Source: Tuctoria greenei (taxonomy: Eukaryota; Streptophyta; Magnoliopsida; Poales; Poaceae). Taken from it: 64,000 bases of DNA. Shown here piece after piece: positions 54,389 to 64,000 of this stretch; position 1 is the stretch's first letter; each line of letters begins with the position of its first letter. The translations under genes were made by a program, and so were the position numbers. The notes beneath the pieces are model-generated. The model had not been told where the DNA came from. It did no database searches and saw nothing but the letters and a program-made list of their open reading frames with translations. Location of the stretch: NCBI GenBank assembly GCA_036927565.1, contig JAYESD010000001.1, positions 250,013,097 through 250,077,096 on the forward strand. The letters run 5' to 3'.

Positions 54389-56757
54389 CTATGCATTGGT
54401 CTTAGGTACCCAAGCTTGCTTGGGTCCTTTGAGGTTAGTCACAAGTGATTTGGGCACCCACACATGAGACTTGGTGTTCCCATGGCGTGGCCCAACATAT
54501 TTAGCATAAACTCTTCCAAGATTACTTTTCATAAGTGCATATGAAGCAACAAATGTTCTAAATAAAACTTGTTGTTCATATGAGTTAACAATGTTCATTT
54601 TATCAAGGTTATCTTGTTTTCCAACTTGAGAAGAGTTTCCCTTGACAAATGCAATGTGTTCCTTGTTATTCTTGTGGCTTCTAGCATTTTTCTTTTCACC
54701 ATAAGAATAGCCAATGCCATAATTTACATTAGGAGGTCTTGTGACCGAGTATGCACTGCGTGCGACTTGACCTTCTCCTTGTCAAATATGCCACTTTGGG
54801 AAGCATGCTTGTCCTTTGTCAAGTTTGGCTTTTTCTTCAAGTTAGTGACACTTTTAGCACAGGTACAGGTCATAACAGTTTCAGATTTGATTTGTTGGGA
54901 AGGTGAGCTTGAAGAGGATGAAGAACCACTTTGCTTGAGGAACTCAACTTGTACCTCAAGGATCTTGTTAACTTTGGTTAAGTTGACAAGTTCATCCTTG
55001 ATAGCCACGTTTGAGTCTTTTAGCTTCAAACAAGCTTCCTTGCTTGAAGCTAACTCAAGTTCCAGTGATTTACTTCGCTCCTTTTCAAGCTCAAGGAGCT
55101 TTTTGATCTCAAGATATTCTTCCTTTTGGAGGATGATCGTATCTTCTTGAAGATCAACTAGTTCCTCCTTATCAACAAGCTTATCCATTAGAAATTTCAT
55201 CTTAGCAGTAGTTTTCTTATCTAAACCACTAAGCATATATTCACTTTCATCATTGCTATCATCCTCACTAGAATTATCACTATCACTAGTAAAAGAATGC
55301 GAGGAGGAAGATTTAGTTGTTACCTTTCTTTTACCTTTATTGGCCATTAGACATGTGTTGTCATTGTCCTTCCATGCGCCCATGGTTGGGAAGAGAGTGG
55401 ATTTCTTGGTAGTCTTTTTGATGGCTATGGTGGCCATCTCCTCTTTTTCATCGGATGAGGATTCATCATTGGAGTCCCACTCCTTTCCTAGATGCGCTTG
55501 GCCATATTGATTCTTCTTCTTGAACATCTTCTTTAGTTGAGGATTGTTGTCCTTATTCTTCCTCTTATTTTCTTCATGCGTACAACCTACTATGAAGTGA
55601 TCATATTCTCCGCAATTGTAGCACACCCGTCTCATCTTGGGTCTTTGTTTGTCTCTTTGTCTTCCTTCGTTTGAGTTACCACCCTTTCTTCTTCTCATTA
55701 TTTTTTTGAACTTCTTCATGAACAAGATAATGTCTTCTTCATCGATATCACTGCCTTCATCATCGCTATCATCTTCTCCATGAGCTTCTCGAGCTTCTTT
55801 TGATACGGGTTTACAAGTTGACTTCAAGGCAACAACTTTCTTCTTTGTCGAGGTAAGATCGGCAATTTTCTTGACATGCTTGGCTTGCTTCTCCATCATT
55901 TCAAAGTTTATAATCTTGCCAAGAAGTTCGTCCGGGGTCATTTTCCGATACCTGGGGCTTTCTCTAATCAAAGAGCAAAGGGTCATGTTGTGAGGCATGA
56001 ATGCTCTAAGTATCAACTTCATGACTTCATGATCATTCCACTTATTGCTGCCATATGCTCGAACTTTGTTGACTAGAGACTTCAATCGATTGTACATATC
56101 TTATGGTGATTCATCTTCTTCTATGACGAATCTTCTCAATTCACCTTCAATCATTTTGATCTTGGCTTCATGTACATGACGATCACCTTCATGTGCAGTT
56201 TGTAGAGTGTCCCATATCTCCTTGGCAATTTCGAGTCCATTCACCTTGGTGAACTCATCTCGCCTCAATGAAGAAGTGATCACAGCTGTGGCTTGGGTGT
56301 TTCGATGAATGGCTTGTTCTTGTCTTGGAGTCAGCTCTTCATCATCATCCGGGATATCTATCCCTGTACACATTATATGCCACAAACTTGGGTTAAGCGA
56401 TATAAGGTGCATTTTCATGTTTTGTCTCCACATTGAATAATCATTACCATCAAAATAAGGTGCTTTCCCTAAAGGAATTGATAAATAATGACTATTGTTA
56501 GAACTCAAACGTTCATAGTCAAAAGGATATTAGGAGTAGTCGGTGTGACTACCCCACTTCTTCTTTTCATCGTCGATCTTCTTCTTCCCTTTTGGGGAGA
56601 GTGCCTTCTTTCGTAGAAGAGCCTTGATTTGAAGTATTTCTTCATCATCGTCCTCACAATCCTTAATTGCATCGAGGAGCTTCTCCAGCTTTTGTGTCTG
56701 ATCATCATCACCCTTCTCGTTGTTGAAGTTCTTGTTTGCATCCTTGATGTCCGACAT
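54389..56757 (-). pseudogene. gag: Sirevirus C gag
   Basis: The start MSDIKDANKNFNNEKGDDDQ at 56757 stays in one frame to 54724, with stops at 56530-56532 and 56098-56100. It contains NDYSMWRQNMKMHLISLNPSLWH, MIEGELRRFVIEEDESP and an intact CCHC knuckle (CYNCGEYDHFIVGC). The C-terminal coiled coil (TTAKMKFLMDKLVDKEELVDL to VNKILEVQVEFLKQS) is complete. The last part (54389-54598) is shifted and ends PKTNA and TAG. Unlike A and B it has no RTSP-type insert at NIVNSYEQQVLFRTF, and no stop at the position where A and B share a TGA. Confidence 0.9.
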
Positions 56758-56794
56758 CGACTCTTTGAGCGGTGAGTCTATTTTAAAGAGTTTG

Positions 56795-56806
56795 GCTCTG
56801 ATACCA
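56795..56806 (-). other. primer binding site of Sirevirus C
   Basis: The minus strand reads TGGTATCAGAGC, next to the LTR end at 56809. Confidence 0.9.
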
Positions 56807-56808
56807 AT

Positions 56809-59224
56809 TCAATGTAGCCTATAGGGGGGTGAATAGGCTTTTTGAAACTTTATCGATCCCTGAAACACTTAACAGATTGATCAAATACAGACAGATCGGA
56901 CTAGTCTGGTACTGTGCGGACTAGTCCGATATGCGTGGACTAGAAAGATCAAGATTGATAGATAAATTCACTTCTAGTACCCTATGCTCCGTAAAGTAAT
57001 TTGCAACTTGGATGTATTATAACAATGAAATAATATATGGCAAAGATCAACTTTAGTTTCAATGATTCAAAGTGAATTATACAAGATTATGTAAACCCTA
57101 GAATATGATAAACGATGAAACAAAAGTGTGCGGGACAAGATTTTTATCCCGTGGTTCGATTCTGATGAGTACATCACTCCTATGCATATACACAACACTC
57201 CATTCAACATACAAGATGCAATCAATAGAATTCACACATACCAACTAATTTCAGAGGTGAGCTCGTTCTTATATGTTTCCTTATATATTTTTGAGAATAG
57301 ATTGCTATCTAATGAATTAATTATGATTAAAATCCATGGAGAAGTTAAAGGAGTAATTGGAGGAAGATTTAGGAGCGTGGAGGACCATAGGATACGTTCA
57401 AAGAGGATGGAAACCGACTCTACCTCAAAATCGTGTCCAACTCGGAGTCCAGGAGCAATACACACTAAAACGGGCGCCCAGGATGCATACGAACTCCGTT
57501 TTGGACGTTCTACATATGAACGGAAAGGAGAGAGGATAACCTTTCCAATGTCGCTGGTCCCATGTCAAAATTCCTTCGGGGACGGCCGAAATCGTTGAAA
57601 CAAAATTGAGTTCAGAATCTGTCAGGGTGATGCGCCATCGTATTGTGCCATTGGGCCTTGTATCAAGTCTAAGTCCATTATTTTCGTATCTTAGGGTTAG
57701 GTCACGACCCCAACACCCCCTTGGACGTCCTCCCACCTATATATACTCCATAGTAGCCGCCATTAACAATTGGGTTTTTCTTAGATCAATAATATCGTTG
57801 TTCTACAGTTTGTGAGACCCCAACTTCGAGATTTCAGATCGTGTCTTCGACGTACTTGCTTGTGTTCTCGGTTGCACTTGCAGGGATTAGCCTTCTTGGC
57901 GAGGTCAAGTGTGTGTAGCACGGTTGATAACCAACAGAGCCGTGGTATAGTGATTGCAGGGGTACTCGAACCGCTCGAGTGTCGCGGATCATCAACGTCG
58001 AGTTCTCCAGCCCAATCGACTTTACCTTTCGGAAGATCGGGCCTAAATCTACTCATCAGATTCTCACAGAGGAAACCTACATCCACGTGTACACGGGGGA
58101 CCGGGTCTTTACCAACCCTACCCTTGTCGAATCGCCACGGAGGCCGATTCTCTTCCACTAATCACAAAGGGGCAAATAACTCATTCAAGGGGCCTTCTCA
58201 CAAGTTGAGGTCTCCCCAAGAATTACAATGAAGAACACCACCAAACACATTTGAAATATATACAATAAACAACAAGAGTGTGCGAGAGATCAAACCTAAG
58301 AGCTCAAGACGTGTAGAACAAGTCTCTCCTTTGATCAATTGCTAATCCTCAAAGATTTGATCCTTTTAAGGTTAGAATGTGTGGACAGATGTGTATTTTG
58401 GGCGCTTGGGAGGTGTGATGGTGCAGGGTCTCGAGAGAGATTGATGTATGGCCGTACACCTCTATTTATACTAGGGTTTACAAAAGTTATCGTTAGGGTT
58501 TGCGATGGTCGGACTAGTCTGTGGTGGACTCCGGACTAGTCCGTTGTGCGGCGTGAGGAAAACCCTAAGTGTTTAGATATACCGGACTAGTCCGTCACTG
58601 GTGCGGACTAGTCCGTTTTTAGTCAGAAACTTTTCGGACTAGTCCGGTTGATATCGGACTAGTCCGGTATAGTGAACATCGTAAAGAACTGAGGACAAAA
58701 CTGCACTTGGAGGGACTTGTCCGATTTTAGTCAGAGAGTTTTCGGACTAGTCCGGTTGATATCGGACTTGTCTGGTGTAGTAGTGAAAAATTGTGAGGCA
58801 AGGACGACTTGGAGGACTTGTTCGATTTTAGTCACGGGATAATTGGACTAGTCTGATGGATATCGGACTTGTCCGGTGTTGTGCAAATGTGAAGTGTTGA
58901 GGACTAGTCTGCACTAGGAGGGACTAGTCTGATCTTAGTCAGAGAGATATCGGACTACTCTGGTTTTCCTGTGAATTGTGCAGTGAGTTGAATTATTTGT
59001 TCACTTGAGCTCTTGGGGTGTGTTTCTCCAACACACTCCATACAAAATAATCTAATCTTTTCAGCTCTTGAGCTCTTTTCACTTTAGATCCCCATTCTCC
59101 TTCCTTTTTGCGCTTTCTTCCTAATTTCTTTAAAACATGTGCTCATCTCAACAATTTTATTATGATATCATTTGTTTGTCATAAATCAACCAAAACCCAC
59201 AAGGGATGCCTAGATGCACTTTCA
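56809..59224 (-). repeat. 5' LTR of Sirevirus C, interrupted by a solo LTR
   Basis: It begins TCAATGTAGCC (one change from TGAATGTGGCC) and ends TGCACTTTCA at 59224. Without the insertion at 57163-58058 and one duplicated GATTC it is about 1.5 kb. A palindrome pair near the LTR end lies at 56895-56935 and the main cluster at 58505-58960. The minus-strand TATA is near 58462-58470. Confidence 0.88.
57163..58058 (+). mobile_element. 896-bp solo LTR of an unidentified LTR retrotransposon
   Basis: The ends are TGATGAGTA and TACTCATCA, a perfect 9-bp inverted repeat of the TG...CA type. It is flanked by an exact 5-bp duplication GATTC (57158-57162 and 58059-58063). On the plus strand a TATATATACTCC box lies near 57737. 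No protein content is visible, and open frames inside it have no recognisable domains. I do not recognise the family. Confidence 0.85.
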
Positions 59225-60235
59225 TACACGATAGTTTTTGTGCGCTTGCGGACCTCATCTCTTACTAGAGATGATCTGTGATATTAGTAGCCGTCAATAG
59301 TGGCTACATGGTTTCAAGGTATGATGAAGAGATGTGGACGTAAAGAATCAGTCGGAAAGGTCCGACTAGGTTATGGACTCATGTTGTGGCTGAGTCGGGT
59401 TTGACTCAAATATGGAAAGATTTGAGTTGGTTACGTTAGGATTTCATGGTGAGCACGAAGTTGAGTTGTTTTAGGAATGTGGGATACGTTCCTAAAGTGT
59501 TTGGAAGTCTTAAAATTGCTTCTATCTGCGTATAGAAGAGTTTTGAGCAGATATGGAAAGTTTCGGTTGAATCTGAGTAGGATTTGAGTCCTAGTTAGGA
59601 TTGGGTTGGCCTAAGGGTTGGTTATATAAGCAAGGCAGGCCAGAGCTCGTAGTGCACGACTTTGGGGTTGTTCCTTTTGAGTTTTGATCAACAAAATTCA
59701 TAGTCTAAAGGAGCTTTTGTGCCTTGTTCGTCCAACTTGTTTTCGTCAAGTCTTTCTCGTCGAGTTTCTGCACAACACTACATTGCTTTGGGGGTTTCAT
59801 CATAACTTGAGTTTTATAGATCCAATCGACATGATTCTTTTTTTGTTGTCTTAATAACCTGATTATATATCATTTGTGAAAATTTCACGGTTATTAGATT
59901 TGTGTTTTTGGATCTAAACGAGTTTCATTGCAGTGTTGCAGATCTGATTTTTCTCGGGTAGAACAGATTGACCTTCGTTCAATCTTTCGATCGTAACTTG
60001 AGTTTTTCTTGACGGATTTCAGTGATTCTTGTTGTTATGTCTTCGTGACTTTATACTCTATAATATATACCACTTTTGTCATAGTTGAACATTTTTAGAT
60101 TAGTCGCACATATGATTTCTTTAACAGATCAATTATCTGCCAAGGGGTTTTTTGTTGCTTCAGCTAAAAAAGTTGTAATCTACCATTCACCCCCCCCCCC
60201 TCTGGTAACTTTTCACGTGATCTTTGATCCTATAG
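59225..60235 (+). repeat. LTR-like fragment with promoter, family uncertain
   Basis: No coding frame. A good TATA box (TTATATAAG, 59622-59630) is followed by a leader-like region. The end is a run of twelve to thirteen C then TCTGGTAAC (60188-60210). Such C-rich ends occur at the 3' end of plant LTRs. The left end has no TG terminus, so it was probably cut by Sirevirus C. It does not match the 3' LTR start seen at about 63937, so it may not belong to the element that follows. I could not find a primer site. Confidence 0.45.
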
Positions 60236-60299
60236 TTACCCCTCAGAAGCTTCAAGCGGCAAAGCAAGCCAGCGCAACTGCACCAACAACTGAAATGCA

Positions 60300-61104
60300 A
60301 TGGCCCAGAACACCCTTCGTGAGTTTTCGGCTCCCTCTGCTAACAATGTGTCTTTTGGACCCACTGTTAACATGAAAGACGTAAACATCAAAATCAAGAC
60401 TAGACTTATCACTATGGTGTAAGACAACCCATTTTGTGGGAAGTCTAACGAGGATACAAGTGCTCACCAGCAACTGTTCCTTGAGATTTGCGACACTTTT
60501 AAGATCGAGGACGTATCTCCTGATGTTGTCTGTCTTAGGCTGTTTCTGTTCTCTCTTCTTGGGAGAGCGAAAAAGCATTTTTACGCAAACCAAAGTGCTA
60601 TAGATACTTGGTAGAAGTGTTCTATGGCATTCCTCGCCAAGTTTTTCCCGTTGGGCAAGACCAAAGTCCTACGTGGAAGAATTTCCAGCTTCCAGCAAGA
60701 TGCCAAGGAATCTATTCCCGAGGCTTGGAAAAGGCTTCAAGAGTACATCCTAGCCTGTCCCCATTATGGTATGGATGACTGGCTCATCATCCAAAACTTC
60801 CACAACGGGTTGATCCCTTCTGCCTGTGACCATGTTGATGTTGTTGCTGGAGGAGGTGGACATGATCGCTGCCAAATTGGACCTCCTTATGAAGAAGATT
60901 GATAGACAGGGCAATGGTGAGGTATGTGGCAATGCCTATGCCTTAGACTCTCACATCACATGTGAAGTCTGTGACAACACGGGCCATTTGGGCAATGATT
61001 GCCCAGAAACCCGTGAGGATGCCCTATACATAGCCAACAATGTAAACAACAATGGCTATCGTCCAGGAGGTCAAGAGTGGGGCCAACCACTCCCATTCTT
61101 TTAA
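60300..61104 (+). pseudogene. gag: Athila-type gag, plus-strand element
   Basis: The start MAQNTLREFSAPSANNV (60300) leads into the Gag domain. It reads NPFCGKSNEDTSAHQQLFLEIC, DVVCLRLFLFSLLGRAKKHFYAN, then MAFLAKFFPLGKTKVLRGRISSF, ESIPEAWKRLQEYILACPHYGMDDWLIIQNFHNGL and HVDVVAGG. Two stops lie before 60624. A frameshift near 60850 leads to a CCHC knuckle (CEVCDNTGHLGNDC, about 60961-61005). The frame stops at 61102-61104. Gag type differs from the minus-strand element at 5315-6004, so this is another Athila family. Confidence 0.88.
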
Positions 61105-62135
61105 GGAGGGTACAACAACAATGGTAACAACGAAAATAAACCCAACTTGAGAGAACTTGCCATTGGCCAACTGAAGATCAATGAGGTTATATCCAAGAAG
61201 TTGTCAGCCAATGACAAGACCCTAGAAAATATTAATGCTAAGATTGAAGGATTGTCCTCAACCTTCAAGAATCAATTGAGTTTCAACAAAATGTTGGTAA
61301 CTCAATTGGCTCAAATTGCTGCAGTTGTTCCTCCAATGGAGAAAGTGAGTGCAGTGGCTACGAGGGGTGGCAAGACCACTCGTGACCCACCATACCCTAC
61401 ACAATAGAAGAAGACAACTACAAGGGATAAAGAGGATGTCCCAATTGGCATAAGTGAACCACTTAGTGAGAGAATGGCCAAGCACTTTGAGGACACCAAC
61501 TTATTGTCATTCCCTCACAGGCAAAGGAAGCCAACAGTGGATGAGCAATTCAACTGCTTTGTAATCCACATCAATGTGCTCTTGATTGATGCGATGCAAG
61601 TACTCACTTATGCTCGCTATCTCAAGGACATATTGAATAACAAACTTCCATTGCCCACCACTGAGGTTGTCAAGCTTACAGAAGACTATAGCGCATCTAT
61701 CCCCAATATGCTTCCACAAAAGAAGAAGGACCCTGGATGTCCTACAATATCATGCTCAATTCGGGCTCACCACTTTGACAAGGCCCTTTGTGACCTTGGA
61801 GCAAGTGTGAGTGTGATGCCCAAGGTGGTTTTCAACCAGCTGAACTTCACGGAGCTTACTCCAACACCAATGCAGCTCCAACTGGTTGATTCTTGAGTCC
61901 GTTATCCGGCAGGCATCACTGAAGATGTTCCGGTGAAAATCCGGAATTGCTTCATACCTGTGGATTTTTGGTGCTCGACATAGAGGTCGAGAAGGATACG
62001 CCGCTCATTCTTGGGCAACCATTCCTAAGAACCGCGAAGGCTCGCATAGATGTAGGAGATGGAGAACTCCACTTCCATATCAATGGTAAGGAGGAGAGTT
62101 TAACTTTTGCTCAAAGTTGGAGCAATGCTCCATGA
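61105..62135 (+). pseudogene. Athila-type protease region
   Basis: The frame 61147-61407 is the Gag-protease linker (RELAIGQLKINEVISKKL, QLAQIAAVVPP). 61474-61896, in the same frame, holds the aspartic protease active site ALCDLGASVSVMPKVVF. The stop after LQLVDS at 61894-61896 and a frameshift separate it from 61947-62135 (HTCGFLVLDIEVEKDTPLILGQPFL, ARIDVGDGELHF), the C-terminal half of the protease with the LILGQPFL flap motif. The DLGAS triad itself is intact. Confidence 0.88.
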
Positions 62136-62440
62136 GTCGTATCAAGTATGGGCCAAATGTAAAGAACATTCAAGAGGTCAAAATCACACCTCCAAAGGTG
62201 GACCCGCTCATCGCATTCATGAGGAATTTGATCTATGCGGAAAACATGTCTTATCATCCACGCTGACACCCCAAGAAGACGGAGAAGTCTGAGCCTTCCC
62301 AAAGGCTCAAGTCCACCAAGCCGCCAAAGAAGGTATGACAGAAGAAGCAAGACAAGCCATACGAGCTCATCCCTCCGAGCTCGGATGTCAAGAAATGAAG
62401 GAGGATGTCCATCTATCGGACGGTGGTGAGACCTAGCCAA
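62136..62440 (+). pseudogene. short remnant after protease, RT absent
   Basis: Translation in the frame of the protease C-terminus gives KITPPKVDPLIAFMRNL and ENMSYHPR, then Lys/Ser/Pro-rich peptides (QRLKSTKPPKKV, KKQDKPYELIPPSSD), ending near 62436. No RT, RNase H or integrase follows before the 3' LTR, so the pol enzymes are missing from this element. Confidence 0.6.
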
Positions 62441-63900
62441 TAGGTTAAATTGGTAGTTATGCTTTTCTTTGTTTTCCTTTTCTCTCTATTTGGTTTTCCT
62501 CATTTGATTTGATTTTGCCAACTGCATATTTTGATTTTCTTAGTAAGTTGAGAATCTTATATTCTCAACTATAATTTTATTTCTTTATTTTCACAAAAAA
62601 AAATTGTTGGATTTTGAAAAAGGAGTTTTTATTCGAAAAATATTTTTTCTGAGGTGCAAAGTGGTAATTCACCAACGTGCTAATATCATAGCCGTTGGAG
62701 AGCCACCTGCCTAAATGGAGTACAGGGGGCCCACTTGTCAGTTCGGCCGACTAGGAAAAAGGAGCCATTTTGGCTCTCTCTCTCTCTCTCTCTCTCCTCC
62801 AACGGCTACATTTGGTACCCTAATGATTGTTGGGAAGTGCACACTATAAATGGTGGTCGTGAGGGGGGCACTTCTCCTCACACTTCACCTCATTTCATAC
62901 TTCTCCAAAGTCACTCTTGCTCACATTGTTTTTCTTGCTCTTCATTGAAGTACTCTTGAACAATTCCCAACTCAAAAAGATTTAAGTTACTCTCATTTGA
63001 TTGGAAATACCTACCAAAGTCATATGATACATTACATTGATAGACCTTATGCATATGCTATTTGTCTTCACATTGAGCTTTGTCAAACTAGTATAGACCT
63101 AGGTGAGATTTCATTCATTACTTTTTGAATTCGAGACTTCACTTGCACATGCTATACGTATACACTATAAGTAAGCAAAATTCCATCATACCACCATTCC
63201 ACAATAAAAAGAGAAACTCAATATCATTCATGCTTAGTACTCTCTCCAATATTTATTGCATAAAAAGGGAGTAGAAGACATGGCTACAAGAAAAAAGAAA
63301 AAGAAAAAATGCATGCTTATAAGCATGAGGAAAAAAAAAGAAAAAAAGTAGCCATGTTTCATCCCTGCAAAATAAGAGAGTCCACTCAAAAAGGAGTCAT
63401 CTCAATATCCACATCCACTCCATTCTATCACACATGCACAAGTCTTGAATCAAATTGTTTTGAATTGATTTCTCCTAAGGCTTACTCTTTTGACTTAGCA
63501 ATATTATGTGTTGCAAATATGCCTACAATATTCCCTATCAAGCTCCACATACAAGCCTTATGTAGAGGTAGGATGGATTTAGGCACAATGCCTTGGTGAG
63601 GATATATTTCCGCTACACATAAATGAGAGAATAAGAGAATCAAATTGAGATACTAAAATCTAAATTGAACTCTCCAAAATTTGAGTGGAGCTTGATTTTT
63701 AGGGTATGTGTGCTCCATTTGTTGTTCTATCTTTCAACCACCCATGAATAGGAGATGATATAATCCCCATAATGACTTGCGATGGATGAAGTACCATGTA
63801 AATTTTTGCAATACTAGGTAGAGTATTTTGTTGTGCACATGGTACTTTTGAAAAATAGAACATGGTAGCAACTCTTGATCATCAACCTAAAGTCTTGACT
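62441..63900 (+). other. non-coding 3' region of the gag-protease element
   Basis: It is A/T-rich, with no convincing coding frame. It holds an inverted repeat of 11 bp (62690-62700 and 62797-62807), a CT run (62774-62797) and a TATA-like box (62844-62851). A short purine-rich patch (about 63285-63350) consists of AAAAAG-type runs. Small open frames at 62735-62959 and 63309-63599 show no domains. Confidence 0.6.
62742..62851 (+). promoter_or_regulatory. possible internal promoter: CGGCCG motif plus TATA box
   Basis: TTCGGCCGA (62742-62750) precedes CTATAAAT (62844-62851) by 94 bp. The order and spacing match the LTR promoter and the internal site of the minus-strand Athila element. No ORF follows, so the downstream gene may have been lost. 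Confidence 0.4.
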
Positions 63901-63936
63901 TTGCTCGGGACGAGCAAAGGATAAGGTTGGAAGAGT
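63900..63936 (+). other. polypurine tract region of the plus-strand Athila-type element
   Basis: GGGACGAGCAAAGGATAAGG and TTGGAAGAG, purine-rich, immediately before the LTR-like start. GACGAGCAAAGG is common just upstream of 3' LTRs in this lineage. Confidence 0.65.
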
Positions 63937-64000
63937 TTTTTGACGGCTGTAATATACCAATTTCACCCGTCAATATAACTCAATTATGTGAAGGAAATAT
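63937..64000 (+). repeat. first bases of a 3' LTR
   Basis: TTTTTGACGGCTG resembles the LTR start TGTTGACGGTCC of the minus-strand Athila element (complement of 7245-7257). The rest is off the window. Confidence 0.55.

Larger units (their letters stand above)
47672..59224 (-). mobile_element. Sirevirus C, nearly full-length Ty1/copia element
   Basis: It has the 5' LTR, primer site, gag, pol, env-position ORF, polypurine tract and U3 of the 3' LTR. The left end is lost at 47672. It lies next to the LTR-like fragment starting at 59225, into which it may have inserted. The 5 bases after the LTR are TACAC. Confidence 0.9.
60236..64000 (+). mobile_element. Athila-type gag-protease element lacking RT and integrase
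   Basis: It comprises gag, protease, a remnant, a 1.5-kb non-coding region, polypurine tract and the start of the 3' LTR. The size of the internal region (about 3.7 kb) and absence of RT, RNase H and integrase suit a non-autonomous gag-type derivative, or an internal deletion. The 5' LTR is not identified. Confidence 0.65.

Noticed and set aside
57128..57598. 156-aa plus-strand frame in the 896-bp insertion
   Set aside because: It starts in Sirevirus LTR DNA and runs over the duplication boundary, and no domain is visible. The bounded structure is better explained as a solo LTR.
59225..60235. 5' LTR of the gag-protease element
   Set aside because: Its start does not match the 3' LTR start at about 63937 and no primer site follows, so I list it only as an LTR-like fragment.
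1..64000. Host protein-coding genes, tRNA or rRNA genes
   Set aside because: Every open frame with recognisable content is retroelement-derived. I saw no tRNA-like A and B box pair with cloverleaf arms and no rRNA segment; a covariance-model search would be needed to be certain.

Overview
This window is nuclear plant DNA made almost entirely of nested, decayed LTR retrotransposons. I see no convincing host gene, tRNA, rRNA or CRISPR array. The families present point to a monocot, most likely a grass. They are Sirevirus-type Ty1/copia elements with palindrome-rich LTRs, Tekay/Del-type chromoviruses with LTRs of about 2.8 kb, Athila-type Ty3/gypsy elements, and Tat-type Ty3/gypsy elements whose antisense extra gene resembles the 'putative gypsy type transposon' family. 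Density, nesting and decay suggest heterochromatin. That reading, and the species, are inference.

Layout. 1-7257: an Athila-clade element on the minus strand (gag, pol, a second ORF, the 5' LTR at 6034-7257); its 3' LTR lies off the left edge. 7258-12218: a plus-strand, intron-containing antisense-type ORF (copy 1), cut by the Athila element and carrying a 2.8-kb solo Tekay LTR (9267-12048). 12219-14947: a second Tekay LTR in plus orientation. 14948-39067: a minus-strand Tat element that inserted into that LTR. It keeps its 3' LTR (14948-15789), the antisense ORF copy 2 (16329-19405) and an integrase fragment (38450-39067). Sirevirus A (19406-25508 plus 37369-37960, minus strand) lies inside it, and Sirevirus B (25509-37363, plus strand, both LTRs) lies inside the LTR of A. 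39068-47671: two truncated minus-strand Tekay elements, each with a 3' LTR and part of pol. 47672-59224: Sirevirus C, minus strand, with a 5' LTR interrupted by an 896-bp solo LTR. 59225-60235: a promoter-bearing LTR-like fragment. 60236-64000: a plus-strand Athila-type element with only gag and protease, ending in the first bases of its 3' LTR.

How the parts work together. Each family shows its standard parts: gag, protease, integrase, reverse transcriptase and RNase H, primer binding site and polypurine tract. Every coding region examined is broken by stops or frameshifts, so none looks autonomous.

The most striking signal is not a gene. It is a family of short perfect palindromes, core CGGACTAGTCCG or CGGACTTGTCCG. 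They occur in dense clusters upstream of the TATA box, and again near the 3' end of the LTR, in both the Sirevirus (copia) and the Tekay (gypsy) LTRs. A 41-bp composite unit (palindrome, 19-bp spacer containing TCTCTCTGAC, palindrome) is shared between the two superfamilies. In two of the three Sirevirus copies the palindromes have also entered the gag coding region.
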